DNA of 64,000 bases from Dermatemys mawii (GCA_007922305.1 ML677328.1:8480620-8544619), one strand, 5' to 3'. Counted from the stretch's first letter, positions 1-13,654 are shown. The notes: generated from the sequence alone by a model not told the origin. Program-made: numbers and translations.

Positions 1-463
1 GGCTCTTTTTGGAAGGAGTTTCCAGTTGTTTATTCACACTGTGTGATGTCGAATTTCATGAACATTATGGAAAGGTCATATTTAAACAGGAGTATCTGTA
101 TCAGTGAAAGGACCAAAAGTGCAAGTTGCTTTGAAGGAGGGTCACTTGCCCACTCACCTGATATGAGAGAGAAGCACTCTGTTAAAGCCTGAATAGAATG
201 CAGAAGTGTTTGGAACTCAAGGGTCATATCATCTGTGGCTCTAGAGGAGGTGCGCAGGATGCAGGATGTGTGCAAGGAGCAATCCCTTCACTGGTGATTA
301 CATTTTCTGCATTCAGAAGAATCCAAGGACCGATATCTCTCCAAAGGCAGGTAGACGTACTGGCAACTACCCCCATTCCACACGAGCTAAATGAGCCAAC
401 ACGGCCAGCTCAGCGTAGTGGGCTGAACCATGCCCGGGGATAGAGCACAATCCCTCCCTTTAG
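1..463. other. Unassigned non-coding stretch
   Basis: No gene, RNA or recognisable repeat is seen here. Short open frames occur on both strands, but they show no family resemblance and no splice-site pattern. The block ends at the target duplication of the following LTR. Confidence 0.5.
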
Positions 464-467
464 GTAG

Positions 468-1120
468 TGTGACAAAGCTCCAAGTTTGTACTTGTGGGTC
501 CTGTGCTTCCTGGCAGATTTAGGGGCCTCAGAAACTCATCTAGGCCCCAGAGTGACCTCCCTTTCTCAGTATAATTGGCAAAAGTCACCACCTAGTGAGT
601 TACCTTCATCACAGGCCAATATGGAAGATGGAAAAGGGGCGGAGCCCGGGCCTGCCCTCTACTCCGGACTCCAGGCCAGGGACCCTAATAGTATCAGGTA
701 AGATGGCTGACCTTTTAGCCACAATACAATTCCCTGGGCTACTTCCCTACAGCAGTCTCCGCTTCTTCAAACCCCACTTCACCCTTACCTCAGGGCCTCC
801 TTCCTTCTGTATGATATGTTGTCCACCACTCAGTCTCACCAACAGCACAACTTCCTCTCAGAGCTCCTGACACCCACACCCACATGACTAACTGGGAGGT
901 TTTTATCTGGTTTTAGCCAGTCCCTGATTGGCTTCAGGTGTCCCAATTAAGCTAGCTGTTTCTACTCCTTTCTAGAAGGTTCTTAATTGGCCCCAGGTGT
1001 CTTGATTGGCCTGGAGTAGCCTTTGTTTGGCTATCCAGGGAACAGGGACCTGCACATCCTGAGACTAATATACCTGCCTTCCAGCACTCTCCTATATCCT
1101 TCTGGTCTGACTCAGTCACA
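468..1120 (-). mobile_element. Solo LTR of an LTR retrotransposon, 653 bp
   Basis: The block starts TGTGACAAAG and ends CTCAGTCACA, so its ends are the inverted TGTGAC/GTCACA expected of an LTR. It is flanked on both sides by the 4-bp direct repeat GTAG (464-467 and 1121-1124), which fits an integrase-generated target-site duplication. No internal retroviral sequence adjoins it, so it is a solo LTR left by recombination. The internal G+C-rich part around 640-690 resembles an LTR family I remember as common in turtle genomes, lying here in reverse orientation. The minus strand call rests on that memory and on a weak TATA-like GATAAAAA read on the minus strand near 900. The short plus-strand open frames inside it are not genes. 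Whether the family is Gypsy-like or endogenous retroviral cannot be decided from one LTR. Confidence 0.75.
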
Positions 1121-1124
1121 GTAG

Positions 1125-3756
1125 CTACACTTGCAATGCAGGCCAGAACCTAAATTGCACAATCTGGTCCATATCAAGGGAAGCAGTGATCCACAAAATG
1201 ATAGGCTAGGAGATTTGGAATTGGTTCGGGGTAAAACAGAAACAAATTATGGCAAATTTGAATTGTTTAATAAAAATTGAATTCTCTGAGTCTGAAAATG
1301 CAAACAGGAATCTACTTAACATGGCAGAGTCTAAGGCCTGTACTACTGATGTTCTTGTTATGATAATGAAATTTCTGGAAAGTTCTTTTGTGGACTGAAT
1401 TCAAATGGTAACATTCATCAGTGAAATATTACTGGTGAAATTTCCCATGCACATAAGTCAAGAAAATAAAAGCTATGTTTTCTACAGCCTCTTTTCATTA
1501 ACTTAATATGGACTGTCTGTGCAATGCAGCTGACTTACAATGGCCACAGAAAATGTATCTTCAAATTTATTGACTTTGTGCATGTAAAATCCCAATTATA
1601 ACATCGTAATAACCCAGTTTAGTTTAGTACAATTTTTATATTTAACTGAAAAAAGGGAGGAAGCGAAGAAGAGGAGTCTTCTTTTGACTCTTGTCATCAC
1701 ATAGAGATGTGTGATCTAGTGATTGCTTGTTTAGAAAAGCACATATCTGAGCGCATATTGAATTCAAATTCCATGCCTCTGGGAACGTTTGCCATATTTT
1801 GCTTTACGCCCTACACAGCATGTCAAATTTGAAATAGGAAAATATTTCCCCAATCATTGAAATGTGGGTCAACATGTCAGTTCGATTTAGGTCCAAGTCA
1901 ATGACATTCACAAACACTAGCCACTGGCCATAATAAATACTTGTACATCTAGAAATAACCAGATTCTCACATACACAGCACATAATATTCCTGAGCAACC
2001 ATTTTAAAGCAGAATTATAAGCATTCTTACTCCTGTTTTAGATGTGGACCTTCTTGATCATTTACTTCAGCAAGCCAAATACATGAACAGAAAAGTTACA
2101 GCAACTTGAGCTACATCAGTGCTCCCTTCTACAGCAGCCAGTCCATAAGGCTGCATATTCTTTTGTTTTGATAGCGATGATCACTGCCAAGTCCTTTTAC
2201 ATCCTACTGACTATTGTTACACTTTTTTTTGCAGTTCTACACTCATAGAAGTGGCTAAAATTTAATCTAATACATTTTATTTTTAGCTAATTTATCTTAA
2301 TTTCTTAAAAAAAATCTTTTTTAACATAGTTCCACTTGGTAAGGAGATGAACATACACTCATCACCTTGCAGAATGAGGCCCACAGTAAGGGATAAATTA
2401 CACCCACAAATTAATACATGATCCACTGATGACTTCAATGGAAAGCCCCCTCACAGCTCCCATGGTCATTAGTGACAAGTTGCTCAGGCAACTTCCTTTA
2501 ATGTATGCATTGATACAATATTTAATTAGCTGAAAAATAATATGAGATGCAGTTTCATTTCATCATACAACACAATAATGCAAGATACTAAACATATGTA
2601 TCCAACCTGGTAGAAAGAAATGTTAGTCAGCAATATTGTATTATTTGAAAAACAATGTGTGTTTATGTAATCACAGATTGTATTGAATTTATACAAACAA
2701 GGAGGCAGATTTAAAGCAAAGTCTTAAGGCAAGATCCTGTGTCTTTTATGGACTTACACCAATATACATCAACTGAAGACTTGACCCCTAATTTTGGCAT
2801 TTCATTGCTTCTGAATGCTTTATTGTACACATTTAATATTGATTTAATGTCATTTTCTCTCTGTCGAACATAACACATGCTACAACTAATAACCTTCCCC
2901 TCCATTTTGCGTAGAAAAGGTTCATGTTCACAGAGAAGCTGCCACAAAGCATTGCACAAATGAGCTTCTTGAATGGTTTGGGTTGAAACTTTCTGCTGGA
3001 TGTAGTATATGCACAATCTAACTTAAAGTTCCTGTCCTTCAATAAATCCCTTTTGGGTGGAAACCTAATAATAATAATGTGTATTTTGAGTGTGCATTTA
3101 TACCTTGCAATAACATACATTTTTATTGAAAATTAAGATTTATTACTCCTATATATGAAGTATTTCCCTATAAGCCTTTGTGTAGGACCTACCTCTGGTG
3201 CTGAAGACAGGCAATCAGCTTCCTTATAAACCATTGAGAATACCGTTCCATGGATTTAACAGAGGGACATCTGGCACACCTTTCCATAGAGACTAAACAA
3301 ATCATTTCCAATCATCCTCCACTGGATCAAGGTCTGGGATACATCCAAAACTAATTTGCAATTTAACAGTGTATTTTATTATTTGTGCAATGCTTTGTAG
3401 TTAAAATACTGGCCTTTTTATTCATCCTAGCGCGTGCAAATGTAAGTATAAGCAATAGACATATCAAGTGTAACATGACCAAATAAGTTGTTTTCAAGGA
3501 AGTAAGTCCTTCCTTGTAAATTTTAATAAAATAGCATTCCAGTACATATACATGCACACTGTAAAAGTGTGTTTGTCAATATGTGAGCATGTATTATAAA
3601 CACACTTATACTCACACATATCAAGACAGATTGTCTACACTGCAAAGGTCCATCAGTGAGCCAGTTATGGTTCCCCTCGAACCATCCACTAGCTACGAAT
3701 AGCTGATGTGTAGTGTACTCTGATGATGACTCCTGTGCTCCTAACTGAGACTCAAC
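1125..3756. other. Unassigned A+T-rich non-coding DNA
   Basis: No gene is recognised. The stretch from about 2720 to 2800 has the wording of an old reptilian palindromic repeat (a 'gatcctgtg' start, then 'cttacaccaa', then 'gacttgacccc') but lacks a clear partner arm. The remainder looks like unique A+T-rich sequence, with open frames no longer than about 100 codons and no motifs. Confidence 0.5.
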
Positions 3757-4000
3757 ACATAAGAAAGCCATACTGAGTCAGACCATTGGTCCATCTAGCC
3801 CAGTATGCTGTCTTCCAACAATGCTAGCTGCTTCACAGGGAATGAACACAACAGGTGGTAATCAACTGATCCGTCCCCTGTTGCCCGTCCCCAGCTTCTG
3901 GCAAACCAAGGCTAGGGACACTTGAGAGCATGGTTTTACATCCCTGCCATCCTGGCTAATAGCCACTGATGGACTTAGCCTCCATCTCATACAAGTCTCT
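3757..4000 (-). repeat. CR1/L3-like LINE 3' end fragment
   Basis: The block begins with cataagaa followed by a 'gccatactgagtcagacc' phrase, continues through 'ccatctagcccagtat' and ends in 'ctggctaatagcc'. I recognise this as the reverse complement of the 3' end of an abundant CR1-superfamily LINE in turtles and other sauropsids. It is 5'-truncated, as is usual for CR1, and carries no coding sequence. The family name needs a library search. Confidence 0.7.
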
Positions 4001-7000
4001 ACACTTACTATGACAAACATATATTGACCCAGACATTCACTGGAACTCTGAAGTCTATAACCAAAACTATGTCTTCTACTGTAGAGTTATCATCAGTTTG
4101 CTAAAATGCTTGTTGGTTTACATAGAATACCCATAATCATTCAGCCATTAAGAGACAATTTTCTGCAACTTCTTACTGAATAGGCTGTATATTGCGTAAA
4201 TTTTAGACTGAAAGACATTTGTCACATTTGGAATGAGTCACACTAACAGAACTGGAAGTAAATTCAACAAAGTGTGGCTCATGGAAATGTACATTATTAG
4301 ATGGCGGGAAATGGAAAATTATATTCTTAAATGTAAGATGTTCAAGCTCTCTGTTCAGAATGGCACATAGGGCCAGAAAACACCACTGCCAAATGAATTG
4401 TTTATGTCTCTATGCAATGAATGCAGAGGAAGTGAAATTGATGCGAGAACATTATATGTCTATATTATCGACTGGGCAAAAGTAAAGTCCCTCAGACACC
4501 CAGTAAACTCTGTCTTCTTCCCCTTACCTTTTTCTCTGGGTACCTTTGTCTAAATGGGTCTAGAAATAAAGAACTGGCTACTATTCCACCACAAGACACC
4601 TGGGATGTAGGGATAACTCAGTGGAATTTTTACTAGGATAACATCCATTAAAGTTTTCTTGAAAGGCATTTGGGTGGAGATGCTCAAAGGGGAAAAAAAA
4701 TGGTCCTTTGAGACCCATGACACATTGATTTAGGGTCAGGCACGGAAAAGAGTATGACTGCATTAGCATCACCCTGCAGCAGCAGACTCTTATAACTAGC
4801 AGGGAATTCTCCCTACTTGTTTCAGCTCCTGCCATATGTTGTATTTCCTTGAGGGCTAATTAATTATAAAAGTCTTTGAGTGGTTGTCATAATTGTCTGT
4901 AAAGAAACCACGGCATTGTCTTTACTTGGAGATAGGCAACATTTTACCCAAAGGAAATATTAATGCTATAACAGTGTGTTTGTCAGCCTCTCTCTCTCCT
5001 CTCCCCACTATATATTACAGCTTACAGGACAGTGGAAGTTTTTATGACTACACTGGAATTTTCATTTTAATCCCCCCATTTTCACATTTTCAAAACTTTT
5101 TGAAAAATTATCCTGTAGACTAGACACTTTCCATGATTCAGATGAATTATTGTTTGGAAGTTAGAGGGATATCCATTCATCAGTGGTGATTCTTCCTCCA
5201 TTCCCTGTTAGGTGATGATGGGGAACACACACACTTTACCCCACTGAAAGAAAAAAAGTGTTACTGAACCTTTTCCAATTGAAATGGCTGAACTTTAAAA
5301 CTTGAAAACTGGTATGAGTAGTATTCATTTGTATAACTATAATCAAGTTTGAAAGAAATCAGTTGAGTAAACAAAGTGAATAAAAGCCAACAAAGAATCA
5401 CTTCTGAGCATAACAAGAAGACTTCTGAAAAAGGTTGAGCAGAGCCTCATGACACCCCTTCCTTGCCATCACAGTGTTCATTCTTTCTCCACTCCCAGAT
5501 AGGAATGAGGACTTCACTGAAATCTAACCAAAGAACCAACCCCTTTTTCTTTAACACTAGAGGTAAGATATTGTAGTCATGGGGGGAAATGAGCTACTGT
5601 GATTTTTGGGATCTGGCCACAATTTTTGCTACAACACACAACAGTCAATACATTCAAAGCTTTTCTTAGAAGAAAGAAAATGAGTTTTTGCTGTTGTGCA
5701 TATACAGCAATTGTAGGGCTTATCTACAGTGGAAAATTAAATTGTGCTAGAATACAACTTTTAGGAGTTACAGGAACTAATATCATGTTTAACGTTCAAT
5801 ATTGCACTCTTGGCTTCCTGGAGGCCAATGGGAGTTTTGTGATAGACTTCAAGGAGGCCAGGACTTCACCTTTTGTGTAGAAAAAACAATGTTGTGTTTA
5901 ATCAGTTGTGGCTAACCTTCCAACCAACCTTGACAAGCTCACAGTATATTAAACATAATGGTGTCTGTCTACACTGAGTATTGAATCTTATCTAAGATTG
6001 TGTTTGTTACTACAACTTCTCAACATCATGTTGTAGCAGAATATAACTATCTGAGATAGACAAGTCTGTAATCAGAAGTGCTGTTGGCCTTGTTATCCAA
6101 GCCTTGTCTCCCAGCCTACTTATTGGGGCAGCAGAGATATAAACTCATCCTCCTGTACTCATCCTCCTCCTCAGAAAGGTGTGAGCTTCAAGGCCCAATT
6201 AGGTGCATTCAAATACTATAATTATTCCAATAAAATTGAGCCTCTCTCTCATTTTTAATTTTTACACAAAGGAAATTGAATGGGAAAAATATGAATGAAA
6301 AAAACTTAACACAATGCTAAGACTTCAAAGTTACACTGAAATGATGGTGAGAAACATTAATTTAACAAACACTGCATCTCCTGCACATTACAGAACCCAC
6401 TGAGATACACTTATTAATGACTTGGCAAAGTTAATATTGTTCAGGTTGTTTGAATTTTCATAGTTCCTGGCTTTGCAATTTTAGCTCTGAATTCTAAACA
6501 TTGCTGTAAAGTAGGCTTTTTTATGTATGTTACATATTCACACTCTATAAAGGTATGTTTGTATACACACACATTGCATTTCTATACAATTATGACATTT
6601 CATACAAAGCAGAAAATACTATTTGCATACGTGATAGGTAAATAAATGTTGCAATGAAACAATCCCAATATGATATTACATATATGTTTTATTACTAATG
6701 CCCTATCGGCCAGATCTCAGATGGTATAAATGGACAAAACTCCAGCTGATGGGATATCTGGCCCATCTAGGTGTCTTTATAAGAGGTTTTGGGAAAATCA
6801 TCTAGCACTCAGCGTGTTTATGGGTGAATCTGTCTGAGAATTTTAGTTAATAACTTGAACATCTAGAACACAGAAGAAAGGAAAGGAAAATCTTTTTTGT
6901 AGGGATTTGTGATTACATCAGCAACTGTTGCTGGGAAAACAAGGAATCCTTAAGTCAAGATATGCAAAGAAATGAATGAGAAATTGATTTTCAATTGGTT

Positions 7001-9229
7001 TGTTTTAAACTTTGATGATTTAGCATATTTGTACCTTTTTATCTTAAATATATACCATAATGATGAGTTAAAAATGTAAACAGAATACTTAGGTTCAACT
7101 TCTAGAACGTGATGTTTCTTGGTTTTATTTTTGGTGTGGGTGGGTGATTTTATTTTGTATGGGGGTAGCCTATAAAAAAGACGGACAGTGTGCCAGCTGC
7201 AATATTTAATACAAAGTAAACTATATATGTACACTGACAGTCACAATCTGTATATATTCTAACTTTCCAACAGTAAAGTTGCTGCTGTTTCAAATGATAC
7301 TCCAAACTGCGATCTGTGCATCTCAAAGACAAGAAGTGTTATTGAAACAGATGCCATTCCATTTTTTCAAAATCTGGAATACCTGCATAAATTGTAAGCA
7401 ATAAACACTAAAACTAATTGCAGATCTTAGACTATGAAACTCTGAGTGTCAGGAAATAGAAATGGTCTGAAGTCCACAGAGTTCCCTGAGCAATATCAAG
7501 AATATGCAATTACAGTGTCAATTCTTCCCTACTGTAACTCCATTGCATCAGCTGAATCATACTAGGAAAGACTTTGACACATTCAGCAGGTCTTCTTTAT
7601 GTTCATCTTATACTGAGATGCAATAAGGCTGAAGAAGTTAGACTTTAAAACTCAAGACCATTGCAAGCAAGTTTTTATCTCTAAGGAAAATGCAGATATT
7701 CATCAGCAAGAGTCATGTGTGATGGATAGTGACCCTACAATGGGTACCACATTCTGGCCATCAGGCTTGAGATATCATTTATGATAAATGTTACATATGC
7801 TGGAAAAGACTAGCCTAATTCAGGGGGAACTGGGGTCTGATTGTCTCTAGGTAGGGCTCATGATATTACCATATAGATTGATATATAAATGTAAATGAAT
7901 TACTGCAAACCTGTTTAATGAAATTCTATTTGATGTTCGGATAATTTGGAATTTAAGTAGATTGCATTTCAAAGTACAGTAAGTTTATTCTGAAATCTCT
8001 GTTGCAGAATGACCTTTTGGCTACTAAGGAGCTGGCAGAAATATGACATTATAGAAGTAATAATCAAAACAAACAGGCACTTGCTCTAAAAAGATGAGTA
8101 ATATTTTTTTTTGCCTGATGAAGAGAGATATTCAAACTTGTTGAAAATAAGTCAGGGAACTTCTGAATGACAGTTGAATAGATATCTTTACAATTGCACC
8201 ACTTACCATCCAATGCAAGTGCCTTTCCAAGATTTCTCCAAACCAGTAATTGTATTGCAATTCTAGAAGTACTTCGATATTTCTGAAAGCACTGCTTTCT
8301 GGACTGTGATGGCTATGTGGCAAATTTAGGTTATACAAAGATGCAAGCTTTGACAGATGCCCGCTCATCAAGTGATTGAAAACTATGCATGCTATCCTCC
8401 ACTTCCATAAGGGAGAACTGACTCCATGCCACGCACTTTTCCCCATGTATTCTCTACATTTATCTCTCGAGGTTTTCACAATACACTCTCAGCATCATGA
8501 TCTTTAAATGCTCTGAATGAACAGTGGATGCTTTGTGAGGCTTAGGTTCACTGGTGCCAGAGGCGTGCAAGGAGGGCAACAATTGCTCTCTGCAGTTTCC
8601 CACATCATACCTACAAGCCATTCTAGTGCAAGCTGACTGAATCAGCATTAAGTTACACATATTCCCTCTAGAACCTGTGTAGATTTTCTCTAGTAACTTC
8701 TTGCCAATGAGTGCATAGCATGGAGCTGAGGACATTTGGAAGGCACAGTACTGCAGTATGGACACATGTCTCTGACAACTCCTCATGAGAGCCTCATGAG
8801 TCTTGGGGCAATCTGCATTTTTTTGGACTAGTAACTCTCCCACTTCTATGGCAGAACAGGTAGAGAGGCCAAATTCTGCCTATCTAAATGGAAGACAGAG
8901 GAGGAAACTTCACTGAGTTTTTAAACCCTTATGTATGGGATAACCTGTGTAGGTGATAGATCTATTCAAACCCACACTATGGGAAAGTTTTGGTATGAAT
9001 CTGAACTTTCCTTATTAGATCCATCTCTAGTTTTAATGTGGTAATATAAATACATCTCTAATCACAGCTAATTGAATAATACAAATACCAATTTATACAA
9101 CTTGTTGGTACACTTAAATTTGGACTATTTCTCTGAACAGGAAGCCTACATATAAACAAAAAGAATAATGAGTATAATGGTTACAAAATTATTTTCAGAC
9201 TGGATGTATTTCATTTTAAATTAGCGATT
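4001..9229. other. Long unassigned non-coding stretch
   Basis: About 5.2 kb without a supportable gene. Two places recall worn MITE ends: 5716-5735 (gggcttatctacagtgg) and 5968-5985 (tgtctgtctacactgag). Both resemble the 'GGGCTTGTCTACACT' ends of the Harbinger elements elsewhere in this window, but no opposite end could be matched with confidence. Two minus-strand open frames of 115 and 127 codons near 8132-8843 show no domain or signal and are treated as chance. Confidence 0.5.
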
Positions 9230-9300
9230 AACACTTATTAGGACTTTACATCTTAAAAGTGCTGCACAAACTAATATCTTAGCAATACCTAGTGATATTT
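9230..9300 (+). repeat. MIR-type SINE fragment (weak)
   Basis: The phrase 'ggactttacatcttaaaagtgctgcacaaact' (given in outline) follows the left part of MIR/CORE SINEs, which reads roughly 'cctttcatc..aaagcgctttacaaac'. Only this segment is recognisable, so the call is tentative. Confidence 0.35.
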
Positions 9301-9892
9301 TGGGGTATCTCAGCATTACAGCAAGGAAACAACTGAAAGGAAAAACATAAAAAGTTGTATCTGTAGACCAGAAAAAAAGACTAGTTCTTTTTGGGCTACT
9401 GAACAAGACTGCCATGCACTCATCTGTCAGTAAGTGACAAGAGTAGGTATAGACAACTCAACATAATACATTTTCTTTCATGAACTGCTCAAGTAAGAAC
9501 TATGTTACTGCAAAGGTAAAGTTCCTTTGAAGCTTACACTCACCCCAAAGACTTAGCTGCATGAAAGAACAACACCTTCTCTCTTCTCCCTGTCTAGAAT
9601 ATGGCACTGTTTTAGAATAGGAGGGGATTCTTCACAGATGCCAAGACTTCAGTGGCACCACAGTCTTGTTCTAAAGTTGAACAATTCCAGCTGTGAACTG
9701 TACTGATAGGCAATAGACATCTATCAGAGGAGAAGAACTAAAACCTTTGTTGCCTTAACTTTGAATTTTTGTTCTCAGATACTACTGTAGAAAGTTATGT
9801 TTATGTTGTTTCTAGTGCAGAAAATCCACAAATACATACGTACGTACAAATACACATTAGGCACCTACGGCCAGATCCTCAGTTGATAGGCA

Positions 9893-10386
9893 TGTTATAA
9901 GTGTGAAGTAGCCTAGAATTATTGTTTACCTGTAAGGGGTTAAGCTAAAGGTAACCTGAGAGGTGGACAACTGACCAATGAGAAATTTTTCAGAAGACAA
10001 AGGATTTTAAGTTTTAGTTTTTCTTTGGCTTTTTCTCTGTTTACCTTGGCTATGGGATAAACACAGCTATGTCTTTTACTGTAACTATAAGATTTTATTA
10101 AGTACTGTAGTCAGTAAGTTTACCTTCTTTTTACCTCTTGAAGGGTTTTTAGTGGTGAGTGTTGGCTGGGTGCTTTTTAAAATTGTAAGATTTAGCAAAA
10201 ATATTAACAGTGGAAAAAAATTGCCTCGGGGGAGAGGTTTGGTTTTTAAATTTTTTTGTTAATTATGGTAAATGCTGTTTTATTAATGGTTATAAGGAAT
10301 TTATTCCTTTCTTTTTTTTATTAAAATTTTTCTTTTAAGAAGCTAACTGCTTGTTTTTTATTGTGTAAGATCCTGGTTTTGGATCA
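9893..10386 (+). mobile_element. Degraded, 3'-truncated LTR related to the solo LTR at 41888
   Basis: From TGTTATAAGTGTGAAG onward this block runs parallel to the solo LTR at 41888-42693. Shared phrases include 'tgtttacctgtaagg', 'ggttaagctaaaggtaacct', 'ggctatgggat', 'actgtaactataag' and 'ggatcctggttttggat'-like text near the end. Similarity stops at about 10386, where the sequence changes to an old repeat phrase (tcaatggtgctccacc). It has many T-rich substitutions and expansions, indicating an older copy. No target duplication could be found because the right end is missing. Confidence 0.65.
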
Positions 10387-11639
10387 AGTCAATGGTGCTC
10401 CACCAATTTACATGAGCTGACGGTCTGGCTGCTAAATTTTAGTTACCTAGGCACAACTGCTAAGTTAGCAAAAATACTTAGCACTTAAAGTACTAAATAT
10501 AACACTATTGAAATGATCTCATGACTCTTTAAATCATTAAGACTTAAATATTCATATATTGCATGAAAACATACCCAGTTTAAAGTTCGGTAGACTGAGA
10601 CACCTGGTAAGGTAAAAGGGGCACTCATAAGAGGAAAGTGGTTCCACATTTTGGTTCAGATCTCTGCTTTTAGAAATGCCTTACACCAACATAAATGTTT
10701 ACAATAATGTTCTTCCAAAGGGAACAGATTTTTAAATTAATAAACATACTTCTGCAATAGTTGAAAATCTATATATTACAATATCAAGCTTGTGAACCAA
10801 AAAGTAAAACCGACAAGATCTGAGACCATAAACAAAACTGAAACTGACTACTCTATTTTTACTGTGCAGATTGAAAGGCTAAAAGTAAACAAATGGCATA
10901 ATGAGTACAAAATAAAGCAGATTTCTAATTTTCCTTCAGCTTTAAATAATCAAATGATTAAAACTGGTAATAGATAAAAACCTGTTCCTATCAAGTATTC
11001 AATGAAAATTCACCAACATTCAACATGGGACTTGCCACACTGGATCAGACATGAAGATACAGCTATTTATGATATTTTCAAATAAACTTTTCACAAAAAA
11101 ACTTGTTTTGTTAAAGCCAAAACATTTCACAAAAACACATATAGTTTGACAGTATCTTCAATGGTAAGTGTCTGAGGTGTAGGGAGGCCTCTCCAATCAC
11201 TTCAACAGAGAGACTCAGTAATAAAAAAGGTGACTTTTTTCTCTCCAAAACCGGATGTTTTGACACAATTTTGTTTCATAAATAAATTCCAAAGGTGTTA
11301 TTTTCATTACACTGTGGAATTAAAACAAGTTTTGAGGCTTCAAAAGTTGTCATTCTCCAGCCAGGTCTACCCAAGACTCATCTACGTCAGTATCCACTGC
11401 ATCACAGGAAGGTGTAAGAAGAATGCGGCAGGCAAATTAAAGATAATCTGCCTTTCATATTAGGTCTCAGCCTGGTTCCTAACAATTAAAGATTGGCTTA
11501 AGTCCAGAAATCTGAGCTTTAATGTCCCTTTCACAATTTTTGTTAACATTAATAAATGACAATTCTAGATATAATTGACATTCATATAAATATCCAATTG
11601 CATTTTGAATCTTGTTCCTGTGAAAATGAGTTTCTCAGG
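10387..11639. other. Unassigned non-coding DNA with small old-repeat scraps
   Basis: The first 50 bases continue an old palindromic repeat. Around 11030-11055, 'gccacactggatcagac' recalls the CR1/L3-like tail seen at 3757. Nothing else is recognised. Confidence 0.45.
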
Positions 11640-11762
11640 CCTTGTCTACACTACCAGGGTAAGTTGACCTAAGTTATGCTACTCTGGCTAAGTGAATAAT
11701 GTAGGTGGAGCAAACGTAGCTTAGGTCAATGTACTGCAGTGTCTACACCGCACTGTGTCAGG
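11640..11762 (+). mobile_element. Truncated Harbinger-type MITE (left part)
   Basis: It begins GGCCTTGTCTACACTACC and contains the motifs 'taagttgacctaagtta' and 'gtagcttaggtcaatgta', then 'gtgtctacaccgc'. These match a MITE family I recall from turtles, with GGCCTTGTCTACACT inverted ends and an inner region that pairs with itself. The right half is missing, and the sequence passes directly into an unrelated G+C-richer block. Confidence 0.55.
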
Positions 11763-12410
11763 GGCCTCAAGCCACTTTCCCCAATGGCTAGTAGGGGAAC
11801 CCCGGCCTTCCCTCAATACTGGATTCCAGTCCAGGGAGCCTATAACCAGCATCCAAGATCTGGTCCTTCAGATTCCCTGCTACTGCTTCCAAAGACCTTT
11901 CCTGCTGAGGCCTGTCTGCAGGCCTGTTGCACAGCCTCTCAAAGTTCACCCTTCTCTCAGGGTGAGGACTCTCCCCTGCAATATTCCCCCCCCCCCCGCA
12001 AAAAAGAGCCCAATTTAAGGGTACAAATGTAAGCTCAGTTCTGCCCTCCTTGGTCTTAGCTTTTTTTCTCTTGGTTCCTCCACTGAATGGTAACCAGCGC
12101 ACTCTCTCTGCAAGTCCGGACACTGCCTTATTATCAGGCCTCATGACCAAAGCTTGATCCAACACAATTGCTGCTCCATGTCTCTTGCCAGATCTTGTTA
12201 CTCAAATGAGGATCCCAGGGTCAACACTGCCCTGTCCTTCCTCCTTGACCAGCCTCTCCACTGCCCCCCTTCTAATCTGCACTTCCTTTCTAAAAATTAT
12301 GGGAGCTCCTTTCCCAGATGTGCTGCTTCTTTAATTAAAGCCCACCCCAACTTGCAGATGCAGCCAGGTAGCAAAATTAGCCTCTGAAATCTTCACTGAT
12401 CCTTTCAGAT
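11763..12410 (-). repeat. Probable decayed LTR-type repeat
   Basis: This block is G+C-richer than its surroundings. Its text around 11800-11845 ('ggggaaccccggcc', 'ggattccagtccaggga') parallels the inside of the LTR at 468-1120, read in the same reverse orientation. No clean TG/CA ends or target duplication can be assigned. A run of 13 C at about 11987-11999 interrupts it. The 97- and 125-codon open frames here lie within the repeat and are not genes. Confidence 0.4.
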
Positions 12411-12482
12411 CCAGGATGGGGTATGTACCCCAACACAACACCTTTCTGGAAGGACTATACCAGTCACCTCAGGCTCACAGAG

Positions 12483-12665
12483 ATTGAGCTGCAGGGCTCT
12501 TTCATTCCTGTGCGGTGGGAGGGTTCCAACGTTCAGGCTCCAGCCTGAGTCCAGAAGCCTGCACAGCAATGAAACAGCCCCACAGCCTAATTCCTGTGAG
12601 CCTGGGGTGGCTGGCAGGGGCCAGCCGTGGTGTCTACTGCTGTGAAAACATATCCTAAAGGTTTC
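12483..12665 (+). mobile_element. Worn MITE fragment, right end preserved
   Basis: The sequence around 12540-12640 ('ccagcctgagtccag', 'caatgaaacagcccc', 'ggccagccgtgg', 'gtgtctactgctgtg') is a diverged copy of the right two thirds of a Harbinger-type MITE that I recall from turtles. The left inverted end is not recognisable. The final 'acatatcctaa' matches the expected terminal 'acatacccta'. Confidence 0.5.
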
Positions 12666-13654
12666 CTCAATTAAAAGTCTTGATCTGTACAAGGTAATAT
12701 TGTGCCTCTCCTAACAGATGCTACATTTTTTGTATTTGACCATTGCATGATATGCTTTCCTGATTTTTTTAGTGCGCTTATGAGGGACTGAAGTAGGATT
12801 TAATTAGACTGCTTAATCAATAACATGTCACAGTGGAACATCCTGGGGAACAAAGTTTACCCTGAAGACCGTATGCCGTCACAAGCTATCAAAGCAACAA
12901 CACAGGCAACAGCCCCATCCTTTTGTTGCCACAACTGGTGCCAGTCCAATGGAATAATTAATTTCCGCAAGGAGAGAGATGCAGATGGTATGGAATGTCC
13001 AGACCTGGCTCTTTAATCACAGATGATGGGCTAATAATTATTTGCATTTCATAAATGCTGCTTTTTGACAAGCTGAGAAATGATACACCCCAGCATATTT
13101 CACAAACTGGAATGGGAATATCCAGCAAAAAACTTCATTGCCAAAAGTGATATTTAGTTGAACTATTCAAAAAAGATGGACCCCCCCACAGTTAGTTTGC
13201 GTGTTTCCTTTAGTATACTGGATGGCACAAATGGATACAACTTGTTACCAGATTTTTGTGAGTGGGGGTCGGGGAGACTTAAACAGGTAGATTGCAGCTA
13301 TTTTCTGCGCTGTGTAGCCTCCGGATTCTGTCTGTATGTTTGGACATTTGGCACACATCTAGAATCCACTGCTGCAATGAGCACTACAGAAAAGCCTATA
13401 AAATAATACCACTGTTCACAAGGCAACTATTTCAGAATTCTGGGCCACTGCAATAGAACACTGGAGCAGTAGCAAGTTTGGTTGTTGTTATAAGGTCAGA
13501 ATTCAACAGACATGTACAATTTCCCTTGGTGAGACGACAAACTCCAACTTGGGGTTTAAAACTGTTCAAGAACATCATTTTGCTATTAAAAACTCCGAGT
13601 ATTTCCAACATTGCCACAATGTAATCCTTATTTGGTAGGGACTGTCCTACACAC
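12666..13654. other. Unassigned non-coding DNA
   Basis: No gene or repeat is recognised. The 118-codon minus-strand frame reaching into 13432-13788 overlaps CR1 sequence on the other strand and is a shadow. Confidence 0.5.

Noticed and set aside
11739..12165. Overlapping frames of 97, 87 and 125 codons on both strands
   Set aside because: They lie in a decayed LTR-like repeat with a long C run. The overlap on both strands reflects G+C content.
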